From the NCBI RefSeq assembly GCF_035046505.1, contig NC_089822.1, positions 90,255,659 to 90,319,658 of the forward strand: 64,000 bases of DNA. Direction: 5' to 3'. Below are positions 1-10,351 of this stretch, one piece after another (positions within the stretch are counted from its first letter, which is position 1; every line of letters begins with the position of its first letter). A program made the position numbers and the translations under genes. A model generated the notes under the pieces. That model saw only the letters and a program-made list of their open reading frames with translations, did no database searches and had not been told where the DNA came from. This stretch comes from Tiliqua scincoides. Its lineage: Eukaryota; Chordata; Lepidosauria; Squamata; Scincidae.

Positions 1-504
1 CACTGGCACCAGGGCTATAGCGGTGCTGTATCCTATGGGTGCTGGGCTAGCACTGGAAGCATCCTCAGGGTAAAGGAGCATTTGCTCTCTTACCCTAGGT
101 AATGCCGCTATGGCACCAATGGGTCTGCTTAGATCTGCTCCTGCTTTTGAGCAGGGACAGGACTGAGGAGCTCATATTGAGCTGCCCGGGCCAGGAGGGA
201 GCATAAAACCCAGCAGCAGAGCCTGCTGCCATCTCTGACCCCCTCCCTATCCTCCCCTTTCTGCCCAGTTCCTCCCTCCTCCGCCTCTCTCACACCCTCC
301 ACTGCCCTGAAAAGCCATGATGCCACCCAGCAGTGCCATTTGTTGGCGGCAGCTGTGCGGAGTCCTCTTCCCAGTGCTGAGGCCCAGCAATTCATATTGC
401 CAGCCCAGTGCCACGCTTTCTATAGGTGCCATAAATGTGTTTTACACACAAGTACCAGTGGTACACTTATACCACCAGCACTATGGAGCTCAGGATTGGG
501 CTCC
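1..504. repeat. MITE of the CAATCCTA-end family, left part outside window
   Basis: This is the right part of a long miniature transposon. Its core carries the signature seen repeatedly in this window, a self-complementary CCTCAGGGTAAAGGAGC / CTCTTACCCTAGG segment followed by a GTATCC-type motif, and it ends in CAGGATTGGGCT near 491-502. That end is the inverse of the AGCCCAATCCTG start seen in the copy at 31383. The short open frames inside it are not credible genes. The superfamily is not certain. Confidence 0.6.
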
Positions 505-506
505 TA

Positions 507-597
507 GGGCACAATCCTAATGAGGTCTACTCAGAAGCAAATCCTGTTTTGTTGAATGGGGCTTACTCTCAGGAACGTATGGTTAGGATTGCAGCCC
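507..597. repeat. Short palindromic MITE, about 91 bp, TA-flanked
   Basis: The element starts GGGCACAATCCTAA and ends TTAGGATTGCAGCCC, which are near-perfect inverted terminal repeats, and it is flanked by TA on both sides (505-506 and 598-599). Inside are the two complementary motifs CTACTCAGAAGCAAATCC and GGGGCTTACTCTCAGG. Other copies or partial copies lie near 20980, 22676, 24668, 24764, 25750, 30938, 35640 and 35727. A TA target duplication would fit a Tc1/mariner-like mobiliser, but that is inference. Confidence 0.65.
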
Positions 598-679
598 TAG
601 AAACTTCTGCAGATAGAGAAGGTCACAGGCCCAAAATTGGCCTCCAGGGCCAAAGCCATATGGAGGCAAGGGCAGTCAG

Positions 680-1290
680 AATTCCCATGTCACAACCCAC
701 CTGGCCTGGGCTCTGTTTTGCCAGATTCCAAGGCCAAGCTCTGCCTGGAGAATTATGCCCACTTTAAGCAAATTAGCTCCCCTTCTTTCCCCCAACAAAT
801 GACCCTGGTTCTGCCCTGCAGTCCTGCTGGACCCCACCTCCAGGGTAGCTTGCCTGTTCAACCTGCAGAGGTCCTCTCTCCTGCCAGCAGCCTCCCACCA
901 CTACAGCAGACCCTGGGTCCTCAGCAGGTCTTGGGCACAGCAGCCATAGACCAAACTCCAGTGTCTCCAGCAGTCCCTTAGTCACAAAGTCAGTCAGAGT
1001 ATCCAGGGCAGAGTCCAAAGTCAATAAGCCAAGTCACAGTCTGAGGTCAGATTCCAAAGTCAATAAGCCAAGTCAGTCAGTCTCCTCTCCAACCTACACT
1101 CCTTCTACAATCCACAAACTCTTCCTGCCTCAGGTGTTCCTTATATCCTTAGGTACCTCATTGCCTTCAGTGGCTGCAGCTCTGCAGCACACCCTTTACT
1201 GAAAGCCCAGGCCTTAACTCTTAAAGGGGCCACTGCAGACACTACATTCTACGTCCTCGCCAGATCTTCCGTTATTCCACTACAGGCTCA
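680..1290. repeat. Interspersed repeat, possibly LTR-derived, second copy at 62860
   Basis: Positions 715-945 align by eye with 62860-63085 in the same orientation: both run from a TTTTGCCAGATTCC motif through a CCCCCAACAA stretch, an ACCCCACC..CCAGGGT block and CCTGCCAGCAGC. Downstream, 1005-1075 contains a repeated TCCAAAGTCAATAAGCCAAG motif. The minus strand carries a TATA-like GGATATAAGG near 1140, so an LTR fragment on the minus strand is possible. No gene is recognised. Confidence 0.4.
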
Positions 1291-1374
1291 CAATCCCACA
1301 GGGGGATCACAACCCACACTTCCTAAAGTGTAACCTAAAGTGTGATCATGGGAGCTGCATGGTGAATCTATTTA

Positions 1375-2520
1375 ATGTTCCCTGGAGTAAAAGACAGGAT
1401 GACCTGTTCTGCCCTTCCAAAGGGGAGCGATAAAGGTGCAATGAAACAATTCAATGATAAGGAATCTTTCACTGTTTTCAATCAGCACAGATGCAGTAAG
1501 AGAGAGAGAATGCAAAACTTGGTTTGTTTTTATTCAAAACTGAATACACAATTTCAGTGCCTATGTATAGTGGAGTCCAATGGTCATCTTGGACCTGTGA
1601 TGGGTCACCGGGGACCTGCGAACCCAGTGATATGACTGGGGCAAGTCTATGTTGACCCACAAAGGAGGATCAGGCCTAGGAAGGGGGTCGGGATGATAGA
1701 AAAATTTTGGGATTCTTTTTCTGACACACTGCTAAAATAGTCAAAGGTCTTTAGCAGGGGTCTCCAAACCCCGGCCTGGGGGCCAGATGCAGCCCGCGGC
1801 CAGCCTCTGATCCCCTGAGAACCTCTGGCCCAGTTGACCAAACACAACCAGAGTTGTGCTTGTGGGATGGGGGAATGGAGGTCCATTTAAGTGTGTGCTT
1901 TATTTCTTGGGCTGTGTTTGTGCTTGGAGAAGTCCTGGACATTTGAGTCCATTTATTTATTCATTCATCTAAGTTTCATCTCTAATGTATTTATTTAAAT
2001 TTTATATTTAATTTTTTTTTCCGGCCCTCAGCACTGTGCCAGATATTTGATGCGGCCCTTTGGCCAAAAACTTTAGAGACCCCTGGTCTTGAGGAAGGTT
2101 TAGAACCTTTATTCTTTACAATTGTAATTCAAATTACAAACCAGTTACAGATTTTCCTAGATACAAGAGTTCCATCTGTCTGCCACCTTTAGTCTTGCTC
2201 TTCCAAAGGACCACACCCGAAAATCAAGAGTTTTATAGGCCCATGTCAACAAGTTGCCATGTGACTCTTTATGTCACTTCCACCTCCTTATTGGGTCTAT
2301 TTATGAAAGCTTTTGGCTCTCGGTCCTGGACTTTCCATATTATTCCCTAATTAGGAGGTCACTCTGCCCTGAACATTTCAGCATCCTTCCTTATCTGACA
2401 CTTCCCTGGAATGTCCCTGGCCCACGGCCAACCGAGGCCTTGGTCACACCATGTTTTTCACTTTATTCTGTTGCGCAAGCAGGCTGAAGCTGAAGCTCAG
2501 GCGACAGCCATGACACAAGG
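1375..2520 (-). repeat. LTR-like sequence carrying a hAT insertion (low confidence)
   Basis: On the minus strand a CCTATAAAACTC box lies near 2230-2243 and an AATAAA signal near 2110, the spacing expected of a retroviral or LTR-element promoter and polyadenylation signal. The hAT element at 1755-2085 sits inside this region. Clear TG..CA ends with a matching target duplication were not found, so this could also be ordinary intergenic sequence. If it is an LTR it is an old, incomplete fossil. Confidence 0.25.
1755..2085. mobile_element. Non-autonomous hAT element (CAGGGGTCTCCAAAC ends)
   Basis: Starts CAGGGGTCTCCAAAC and ends in AGAGACCCCTG, imperfect inverted repeats typical of hAT/Charlie-type elements. 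The 8-bp flanks GTCTTTAG (1747-1754) and GTCTTGAG (2086-2093) form a target duplication with one mismatch. The interior (GGCCAGATGCAGCCCG, AGATATTTGATGCGGCC) matches the copies at 13901, 23584 and 63536. It has no coding capacity. Confidence 0.8.
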
Positions 2521-3465
2521 CCTTCATTTTAGCCTATATGTTCATTTCTATATGTTTGCGTAGTTATATTCATTCTTGGCCCTTTAGGTGGGCGTAACTC
2601 ACTTCCATTTAATGAATATAAGATTATATGAGTATAAGTATATGGAAACAGGTGAAAACCACTAATTTATCCAACAAGGATTTGGCAGGGAACACTGCTG
2701 ATGAACCAGTCCCCAGGCCTGATACGCCCTCCTCCCCACCTCCATCACCTCCCTGTTCCACCCCTCCCCACCTCCCTCCATCCCCGTGGAGCAGCCAGTA
2801 CCTGGTTCTGTCACAGTGCAGAGCCAGCTGCTCGAAACTCCTGGCAGGGCCAGCCCCAGTCCACTCTCCAACAAGTCGCATTTGCGACTACCAGAAAGTG
2901 TGTTATGCCGTTTGAACACCTGTTCTGGAACAAACATTGAAAATAAGGTGGTTCACTAATGGCTCAAGAAAAATGCAGGAACTGTTATCTTAATTGGTGT
3001 GGTTGTTTGTGTTCCTAGATTGTGGTGAGAGTGTGTATGTGCTTGTACTTGGTGCACTTGAATGTCTGACCAGGGTCTCAGACCAAACAGAGTCCATTGA
3101 CTCACAAATAGTCCAGAATGCATTGCAAAATTGGCATAAGCAAGCAAGCCTGACTTGAATGGTGCTGTTTGGCATAAGCACATATACAGTCTTTGATTAT
3201 TAAAGGGAATAATAGAAAATAATTCAAGAAATCATCTCCAGTAACATAAAAGGGTAGGGACAGCAGTTATTTTCTCACGCAGCTTAGGAATTTGCATTTA
3301 CTGGGGTCTGTGGTTAGGTTACACCGTCCTTGCACAGATTTGTGTGCAAAAAAATCCACAATGCCATGTCCTGTGCATTTTTTGGGGTGCACAGGAAAAA
3401 CATCTATCTATCTTCCTCTGGTTTTTACACTTGGACTATTCTCAAAGCATTTTATGCTGCTGTTT
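2520..3465. other. No recognisable gene; GC-rich block then anonymous sequence
   Basis: A pyrimidine-rich stretch at 2720-2800 opens short frames on both strands; they are compositional. The remainder is unique-looking sequence without a feature I can support. Confidence 0.4.
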
Positions 3466-3469
3466 TGGG

Positions 3470-3820
3470 CAGGAGGTCTGGTCTAGAGGGTGGAGCCTCC
3501 GTCTGCCTGAAGATAACATCCACAAGGTCGCCAGTTTGAGGCCACCGGCACCGTGCGACCTTGGAGCAGCTGACAAGCTGAAGCCGAGCAATTCCATCTG
3601 CTCTGAGCGTGGGAAGATGGAGGCCAGAATGTGAAGCCAGATCGGAATGAAACACCTTGAATGTAGTCGTTCTTGAAAGAAAGAACCTTCTTTGAAATTG
3701 TAAAAATCCCTATTTAATAAGGGATTTAAATAAAGCCTGCCTATGTAAACCGCCTTGAATAAAGTCTTGAATAAAGACCAAGAAAGGTGGTATATAAATA
3801 CCTGTTGTTGTTGTGTTGTT
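3470..3820 (+). repeat. tRNA-derived SINE with L2-type 3' tail
   Basis: The head contains a tRNA-like promoter: an A-box-like GGTCTAGAGGGTGGAGCC near 3476-3496 and a B-box-like GGTCGCCAGTTTGAGGCC near 3526. A conserved body follows (GATCGGAATGAAACACC). The 3' end has GTAAACCGCCTTGAAT, then AAAGGTGGTATATAAATACC and a (TGT)n tail, the arrangement of L2-clade LINE 3' ends, so an L2-type reverse transcriptase is the likely mobiliser. It is a retroposon, not a functional tRNA. Confidence 0.8.
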
Positions 3821-3892
3821 TTGATTACCGTATTTTGAAACTGGTTTATCTTTGTGTTGTTAGCTATCCTGAACAACTTCAGAATGGAGGGG

Positions 3893-3962
3893 AAAGGCAG
3901 GATATATATCTTAAAATGTTTATTTTAAGATATATATCTTAAAATAAGATATATTTTAAGCC
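3893..3962. repeat. AT-rich inverted repeat
   Basis: ATATATATCTTAAAAT and its complement ATTTTAAGATATATATC alternate three to four times in about 70 bp, enough to form an extended hairpin or cruciform. Probably a simple-sequence rearrangement. Confidence 0.6.
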
Positions 3963-4227
3963 CAATACTATCCATAGAATACAAATCACAAGGTTAGCCA
4001 TTGTATCCTATAGGCCCTGTTGTGGCCATCCCTCTGTCATTCTGAGGAGCTGCAGACGGTGTAAGACCCTCTGAAACTCGCGCCACCAGCAGCACGCCAC
4101 AGACTGGCCGTCAACTGGTGTCAGCCGGCAGAAGGGATGGATCAAAGGTGGAATGGGTGGACCTTGGTGGGAGCAGGAGTTGCCAAATCTTATTCCCTGG
4201 GTCCAGCCCAGACATGCCCCCTACTAC

Positions 4228-6355
4228 CATAAGAACATAAGAACATAAGAACAGCCCCACTGGATCAGGCCATAGGCCCATCTAGTCCAGCTTCCTGTAT
4301 CTCACAGCAGCCCACCAAATGCCCCAGGGAGCACACCAGATAACAAGAGACCTCATCCTGGTGCCCTCCCCTACATCTGGCATTCTGACTTAACCCATTT
4401 CTAAAATCAGGAGATTGCGCATACACATCATGGCTTGTACCCCATAATGGATTTTTCCTCCAGAAACTTGTCCAATCCCCTTATAAAGGCGTCTAGGCTA
4501 GACGCCAGCACCACATCCTGTGGCAAGGAGTTCCACAGACCGACCACACACTGAGTAAAGAAATATTTTCTTTTGTCTGTCCTAACCCGCCCAACACTCA
4601 ATTTTAGTGGATGTCCCCTGGTTCTGGTATTGTGTGAGAGTGTAAAGAGCATCTCCCTATCCACTCTGTCCATTCCCTGCATAATTTTGTATGTCTCAAC
4701 CGTGTCCCCCCTCAAGCGTCTCTTTTCTAGGCTGAAGAGGCCCAAACGCCGTAGCCTTTCCTCATAAGGAAGGTGCCCCAGCCCCGTAATCATCTTAGTC
4801 GCTCTCTTTTGCACCTTTTCCATTTCCACTATGTATTTTTTGAGTTGCGGCGACCAGAACTGGACACAATACTCCAGGTGTGGCCTTACCATAGATTTGT
4901 ACAACGGCATTATAATACTAGCCGTTTTGTTCTCAATACCCTTCCTAATGATCCCAAGCATAGAATTGGCCTTCTTCACTGCCGCCGCACATTGGGTCGA
5001 CACTTTCGACCTGTCCACCACCACCCCAAGATCTCTCTCCTGATCTGTCACAAACAGCTCAGAACCCATCAGCCTATATCTAAAGTTTTGATTTTTTGCC
5101 CCAATGTGCATGACTTTACACTTACTGACATTGAAGCGCATCTGCCATTTTGCTGCCCATTCTGCCAGTCTGGAGAGATCCTTCTGGAGCTCCTCACAAT
5201 CACTCTGGTCTTCACCACGCGGAAAAGTTTGGTGTCGTCTGCAAACTTAGCCACTTCACTGCTCAACCCTGTCTCCAGGTCATTTATGAAGAGGTTGAAA
5301 AGCACCGGTCCCAGGACAGATCCTTGGGGCACACCGCTTTTCACCTCTCTCCATTGTGAAAATTGCCCATTGACACCCACTCTCTGCTTCCTGGCCTCCA
5401 ACCAGTTCTCAATCCACGAGAGGACCTGTCCTCTAATTCCCTGATTGTGGAGTTTTTTCAGTAGCCTTTGGTGAGGGACCGTGTCAAACGCCTTCTGAAA
5501 GTCCAGATATATAATGTCCACGGGTTCTCCCGCATCCACATGCCTGTTGACTTTTCAAAGAATTCTATAAGGTTCGTGAGGCAAGACTTACCCTTACAGA
5601 AGCCATGCTGACTCTCCCTCAGCAAGGCCTGTTCGTCTATGTGTTTTGAGATCCTATCTTTGATGAGGCATTCCACCATCTTGCCCGGTATGGATGTTAG
5701 GCTGACCGGCCTATAGTTTCCCGGGTCCCCCCTCTTTCCCTTTTTAAAAATAGGCGAGACATTTGCTATCCTCCAATCTTCTGGCACCGTGGCCGTTTTG
5801 AGGGACAAGTTGCATACCTTAGTCAAGAGATCTGCAACTTCATTCTTCAATTCCTTAATAACCCTTGGGTGGATGCCATCAGGGCCCGGTGACTTATTGA
5901 TCTTTAATTTATCAATGAGGTCTGAAACATCTTCTCTTTTAACCTCTATCTGACTTAACTCCTCGGTCAGGAGGGGCCGTTCGGGCAGCGGTATCTGCCC
6001 AAGGTCTTCTGCCGTGAAGACAGATGCAAAGAACTCATTTAATTTCTTTGCCATCTCTAAGTTTCCTTTTATCTCCCTTTTCCCTCCCTCACCATCCAGA
6101 GGGCCAACCGCTTCTCTGGCGGGTTTCCTGCTTCTAACATATTTGAAGAAGCTTTTATTATTCCCCTTAATGTTGCTGGCCATGCGTTCCTCATAGTCTC
6201 TCTTGGCCTCCCATATCACCTTCTTACATTTCTTTTGCCACAGTTTATGTTCCTTTTTACTCTCCTCATTAGGGCAAGACGTCCATTTACAGAAGGAAGC
6301 TTCCTTGCCCTTCACAGCCTCTCTAACTTGGCTGGTTAGCCATGCGGGCACCCTC
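4228..6355 (-). mobile_element. CR1 LINE, 5'-truncated, antisense
   Basis: Read on the minus strand this is the 3' two thirds of a CR1 non-LTR retrotransposon. The 3' end is at 4228 with the repeated TTCTTATG unit. The reverse transcriptase domain is recognisable by [33 protein letters not shown] and the catalytic FADD. The protein is split over three frames: compared with the copy at 43.4 kb there is a 1-nt loss near 5556 and another near 5210. The element stops abruptly near 6355 within the linker before the RT domain (PAWLTSQVREAVKGKE), a usual 5' truncation. Protein identity to the 43.4-kb copy is very high over the RT, so the two come from the same recently active subfamily. Long frames on the opposite strand here are shadows. 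Confidence 0.93.
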
Positions 6356-6910
6356 CATACCCTTCAGATCTATGCCTGGAAAAGAGCTGTGTTGATGTAA
6401 GAAGTCCCATAGGGGACCACACAGCCACCAGAGAGGTAGGTAAAATTTTTCTTGGCTTACCTCTCCCAGTCCTCTGCTAGTGCACAGGATACAAGTGGCT
6501 GCTACGCTGGCACTCCTGCCCACCAGCAGATGCCCTGTATATCTGCTGACTAAACTTGTTCCAAATCCTCCTTCCTCATCCAGATACCTTTATTGAACAG
6601 GCAACTCCCAACTTGGCTGATTCCAAACTGACATGGACTTGGGGAAACCATTCCCATTATACCATCAATGCTTTGTGTCCATGTCTTCCATTGTACTATC
6701 TGAAGGACATTAACAAGATTGGTACAATCTGACCTGGGTGGAGTGGTGTTTGTGTAACAGTTGAAGAACGACTCAAATGACTCAACTTCCTACAAAGCTG
6801 AGCGTTATTTTGATTGTGAAAACCAAGAAAATTGTAGGTAAGTCATTATTAGGGAAATATTAGGATGTTATCACTTTTCCTGAGAAGGATGGAAAATGAA
6901 GTTGGTAGTA
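6356..6910. other. Anonymous sequence, nothing supported
   Basis: No repeat, RNA gene or convincing coding signal was recognised in this stretch. Confidence 0.4.
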
Positions 6911-6911
6911 C

Positions 6912-7785
6912 AGTAAAAACTCAATTTAATGGAATAATAGGAAGGGGTTCAATTAATGCTGAAAGTCTATAAGATCCAAATGCACTGAAGTCAATGGAGA
7001 CACACATCTGCAAAATGTATACAGGTTGTTCCTTGTAATCCACTGGGGTTTTGTTCCGGAATCCTCAATAGATTAAAAAACAAAAACAAAAAAAAATAGA
7101 TACCCAATCAGTGAAAAAATAGCTTTAAAGACCCACTTCTTTAAACTTGTACTTTCTTTAGGCTCCTCCATTGTTGCCCCAGAATGCATCGGTATAGACA
7201 CTATACGGCATTCAGCCACTAAATGGGATGAATAATGGAATCTAATGGGATGAAATTATTATTATTCATCCAATCTAGTGGCTGAATGCCGTATAGTGTC
7301 TATACCAGTGGTTTTCAACCTTTTTTGTCTCATGGCATACTGACAAGGTACTAAAATTGCCAAGGCACACCATCAGTTTTTGGACAATTGACAAGGCACA
7401 CCTTGCTGTTGGTGGGGGGCTCATATCCCCAAAGGTCCTATTAATAAATGACTCTCCACCAAACTCCCGCAGCACACCTGGGGACCATTCGCAGCACACC
7501 ACTGTGCCACGGCACAGTGGTTGAAAATGGCTGGTCTATACTGATGCATTCTGCGGTGAAAGTGGAGGAGCAACAAACGCTGAAGTGGGTCTTTAAAGCT
7601 ATCTTTAACCCTTGATTCAAGGCATTTAAAGGTGGGTCCCAATATCAGTGGTGAATCAAATCAGTGGATGTCAAATTAGTGGATAATATGACACAAGCTG
7701 TACAACTAATTTTCAAAGGAGCACAAAAGTTTCCATTTCTGAAGTATGTGAAATCAAGGTCTGTTAAATTGAGGGCTCACTCTAT
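6912..7785. mobile_element. Pogo/Tigger-like MITE with long palindromic core
   Basis: The outer ends look like inverted repeats: CAGTAAAAACTCAATTTAA near 6914 and the complement of GAGTGAGCCCTCAATTTAA near 7770, next to TA dinucleotides. Inside, a GTAATCCACTGGGG..TTCCGGAATCC motif resembles pogo/Tigger MITE ends. Two arms (about 7110-7245 and 7258-7305 continued at 7542-7610) are inverted copies around ATGGGATGAATAAT. The right arm is split by a separate hAT at 7306-7533. Whether this is one element or one nested in another is uncertain. Confidence 0.5.
7306..7533. mobile_element. Non-autonomous hAT inside the palindrome
   Basis: Ends CAGTGGTTTTCAACC and GGTTGAAAATGGCTG form inverted repeats, flanked by a perfect 8-bp duplication GTCTATAC (7298-7305 and 7534-7541). 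Removing the insert and one flank restores the continuous palindrome arm, which proves the insertion order. Confidence 0.88.
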
Positions 7786-7821
7786 CATAGTGATTGGTGT
7801 TGGATCCCAAATTGAACATGA

Positions 7822-7882
7822 TGGTTGGCAACCTTCAGTCTCGAAAGACTATGATATAAGCCTACAGCACCCGGTATTCCCA
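7822..7882 (-). repeat. 5'-truncated 5S rRNA-derived SINE
   Basis: On the minus strand the sequence reads GGGAATACCGGGTGCTGTAG, the 3' end of 5S rRNA, followed by the SINE tail GGCTTATATCATAGTCTTTC and GAGACTGAAGGTTGCCAACC. Only the last part of the 5S head remains. The same unit, with a nearly full head, is at 30630-30784. Confidence 0.85.
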
Positions 7883-8166
7883 ATGATTCAGCAAAGCCCA
7901 GTTATATATACTAGGAAATCATAATAGGGCAACTTTGAAAAACTTTATTCTTGAAAAAGAACAAATAAAGTACTTCATCAACATTTCAAATGAACATTAC
8001 AGAAATAGCAGGCATTTTTCAAACATCAATGATCTGATCTGACTCAACTTGTGTTGCCTTATTGACCAAAAAAAAACAATTTTAATACTCCTAAGCCATA
8101 TAAGATTGCTCTCTTGAGTGGATCCTCTATTGGCTAATAAGACTACCAGTCCAACTGAAGCTCATT

Positions 8167-9249
8167 CCACACTCCTTTCACTTTCTCCCGTGTGGGTTCT
8201 GTGATGGCTGCTGCTGGCACTGAAGCTCTTTCCATACTCCTAGAACATACAGGGTTTCTCCCTTATGTGGGTTTTTTTTTTTTTTCATGGAACTTGTTCA
8301 TCATTTCAATTGAAAGTCTATCCACACTGCTGGTACTTATAGGATTTCTCTCCTGTGTGGATTCTATGATGGAGCATGAGATGACCACTCTGACAGAAGC
8401 TCTTTCCACACTCCTGGCATTTATAGGGTTTCTCCCCTGTGTGTGTTCTGTGATGGAATATAAGGCTGCTGCTGGCACTGAAGCTCTTTCCACACTCCTG
8501 GCACTTATAGGGCTTCTCTCCTATGTGGGTTCTCTCATGGCTCTTAAGATTACCATTCTTATTAAAGGTCTTTCCACACTCCTGGCATTTATAGGGTTTC
8601 TCTCCCGTGTGGGTTCTCTCATGGCTCTTAAGATTACCATTCTTATAAAAGGTCTTTCCACACTCCTGGCACTTATAGGGTTTCTCCCCAGTGTGGACTC
8701 TGTGATGAAGTATAAGGCTCCTGCGGACACTGAAACTCTTACCACACTCTTGGCACTTATAGGGTTTCTCCCTGGTGTGGGTTCTCTCATGGATCTTAAG
8801 GTTACCATTCTGACTGAAGGGCTTTCTACACTTCTGCCACATATAGGGTTTCTCCCCTGTGTGGGTTCTCTGATGAAGTATAAGGCTGCTGCTGACACTG
8901 AAGCCCTTTCCACACTCTTGGCACTTACAGGGTTTCTCCCCAGTTTGGGTTCTCTCATGGATCTTAAGGTTACCACTCCAACTGAAGATCTTTCCACACT
9001 CTTGGCTCTTATAAGGTTTCTCCCCTGCATGAGTTCGCTCATGGAGCTTGAATTCATCATGCTGACCGAAGGTCTTTCCACACTTCTGGCACTTATAGGA
9101 CTTCTCCCCCATGTGGATTCTCTGTTGGATGTTAAGACTTAAGGTCTTTGTACCGTCAAGGCATGCACACTGTCTCTGCTATGTGTGGGCTCTTTGGTGT
9201 GAAGACTGAGTCTGCTCACTCTTTCTTCCAATCTGGTCCCAAACTGATG
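8167..9249 (-). pseudogene. C2H2 zinc-finger exon of a KRAB-ZNF locus, decayed
   Basis: This is the terminal exon of a KRAB-type zinc-finger gene, whose products normally bind DNA in the nucleus and repress transcription. The acceptor is a good polypyrimidine tract ending in CAG at 9252-9250. The exon continues the KRAB-A exon in phase 1 and runs in frame with the fingers. From 9112 to 8318 there are nine complete finger units and one partial, joined by TGEKPY-type linkers. Units 2 and 4 have lost their first zinc cysteine (YKSQEC, YMWQKC), unit 2 also has Gln for its last His, and unit 10 reads YKYQQCG then stops. Below 8318 finger relics ([17 protein letters not shown]) go on to about 8167 with further stops. 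An in-frame TAG at 9181-9179, inside a worn first finger, separates the KRAB side from the array; the Met at 9112 lies in a linker and is not a natural start. Units 6 and 7 are almost identical, a recent local duplication. Best read as a pseudogene; a sequence error at the TAG is the alternative. Confidence 0.8.
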
Positions 9250-10351
9250 CTGTTGAAATAAGAAAAGAAATGTAGTAAGAGAGCAAAGGAAGAAACTGTA
9301 GCTAGTTGGGGAAGTGTCCATGACCCCGGGTGAGGGGGAAGCGTGGTGTCTAACAGGGTTTTGTGAAGTGTGGCCACACCCTGCCAAGGTCCCCCTCATC
9401 TGGGATAAGAATCCAGACAGGCAGGAGATTCTTGAAGGCTATTTAATCTCCTCAGCAGTTTTGCATTCAACCAGATGGCCAGGTGTCTGTTATGTCACAG
9501 AGCTCACCTTATGTCTAAACAGGAATTGCTTTCTTTCCCCAGAAACAAGGGGCCCCCCTCAGGGCAGCATGGGCTGGTTGGGCTCCTAGTACTGGTTCTT
9601 AGCTTGTCTGTTCCAAGATAGGATTGCGCCCTTAGACGCTTGTATGGCTAGGCCCTAGACATAAGTGGTTGCCAACTACAGAGAAGAAGAGAGAGATTAG
9701 GAAATCCTTAAAAGGAAAAGAAAAGGAACATAATGGCAGAACACAGAGGCTGAAAAGAAGGGGAGAGAAGGATGGGGTAGAAAGCTGAAAAGGAAAAGGG
9801 CAGCAACTGGTTTACCAATCTTGTGTGCTAGATTGCTATCTACAGAGGGGAAGATATAGATGAAATCCTTAAAATGGAACATACTGGTACAAGCATGGTG
9901 GCCAAAAAGAAGGGAGAGACAAGGATGCAGGAACATTCAGAGACTTACTGAGGGGGAACTTGGGGCAAAGAAAGTGGAGTAGTGGGAAGGGGAAAAGAGA
10001 TGGGGAGAAAAAGGAAAGAAGTGTAAAATGTTCCTGAGGTTCTGGCCATGGCAAAAGACTGTGACTGCATTAGGTTTCTCAGGAGCCTGAACCAAGTGTT
10101 ACAAGCAAGGAGGGAGCCTTTCAGCTGTGCAATAATTTCAACTCCCAAAGCATGTCTCTAAATGGACAAACCCTACAAAGGCTGCTCAAAGGGAACCCTT
10201 TATGTAAAAGAGCAGCCCTGTTTGAGCAGCTGCTGTGCTGGTTAAGGGAATCTGCCCAGAAGGAGGCCTGGTGCTAAATACGGGTCTCCCCTAACACAGT
10301 CGTTTAAAAGAGAATAAAACGCACACAAAGGAAGAAGAGATAGAGGTACTA
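9250..10351. other. Intron sequence of the KRAB-ZNF locus
   Basis: This is the start of the 7.6-kb gap between the finger and KRAB exons. It is purine-rich at 9670-10030 and shows no repeat or exon I can support. Confidence 0.45.

Noticed and set aside
2505-2522. CATGACACAAGG at 2508 as the end of a second copy of the solo LTR
   Set aside because: The same 12 bases occur at the LTR end at 11666-11676, but upstream sequence does not resemble the LTR, so this is coincidence.
3476-3545. Functional tRNA gene
   Set aside because: A- and B-box-like motifs are present but the sequence does not fold as a tRNA and continues into a SINE body with an L2 tail.
4773-5444. 223-codon plus-strand frame
   Set aside because: Antisense shadow of the CR1 reverse transcriptase; the same shadow recurs at 45509-46099 opposite the sense copy.
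8192-9142. 316-codon open frame on the plus strand
   Set aside because: It is the antisense of the zinc-finger array; the 84-nt finger repeat keeps this frame open and gives the repetitive protein.
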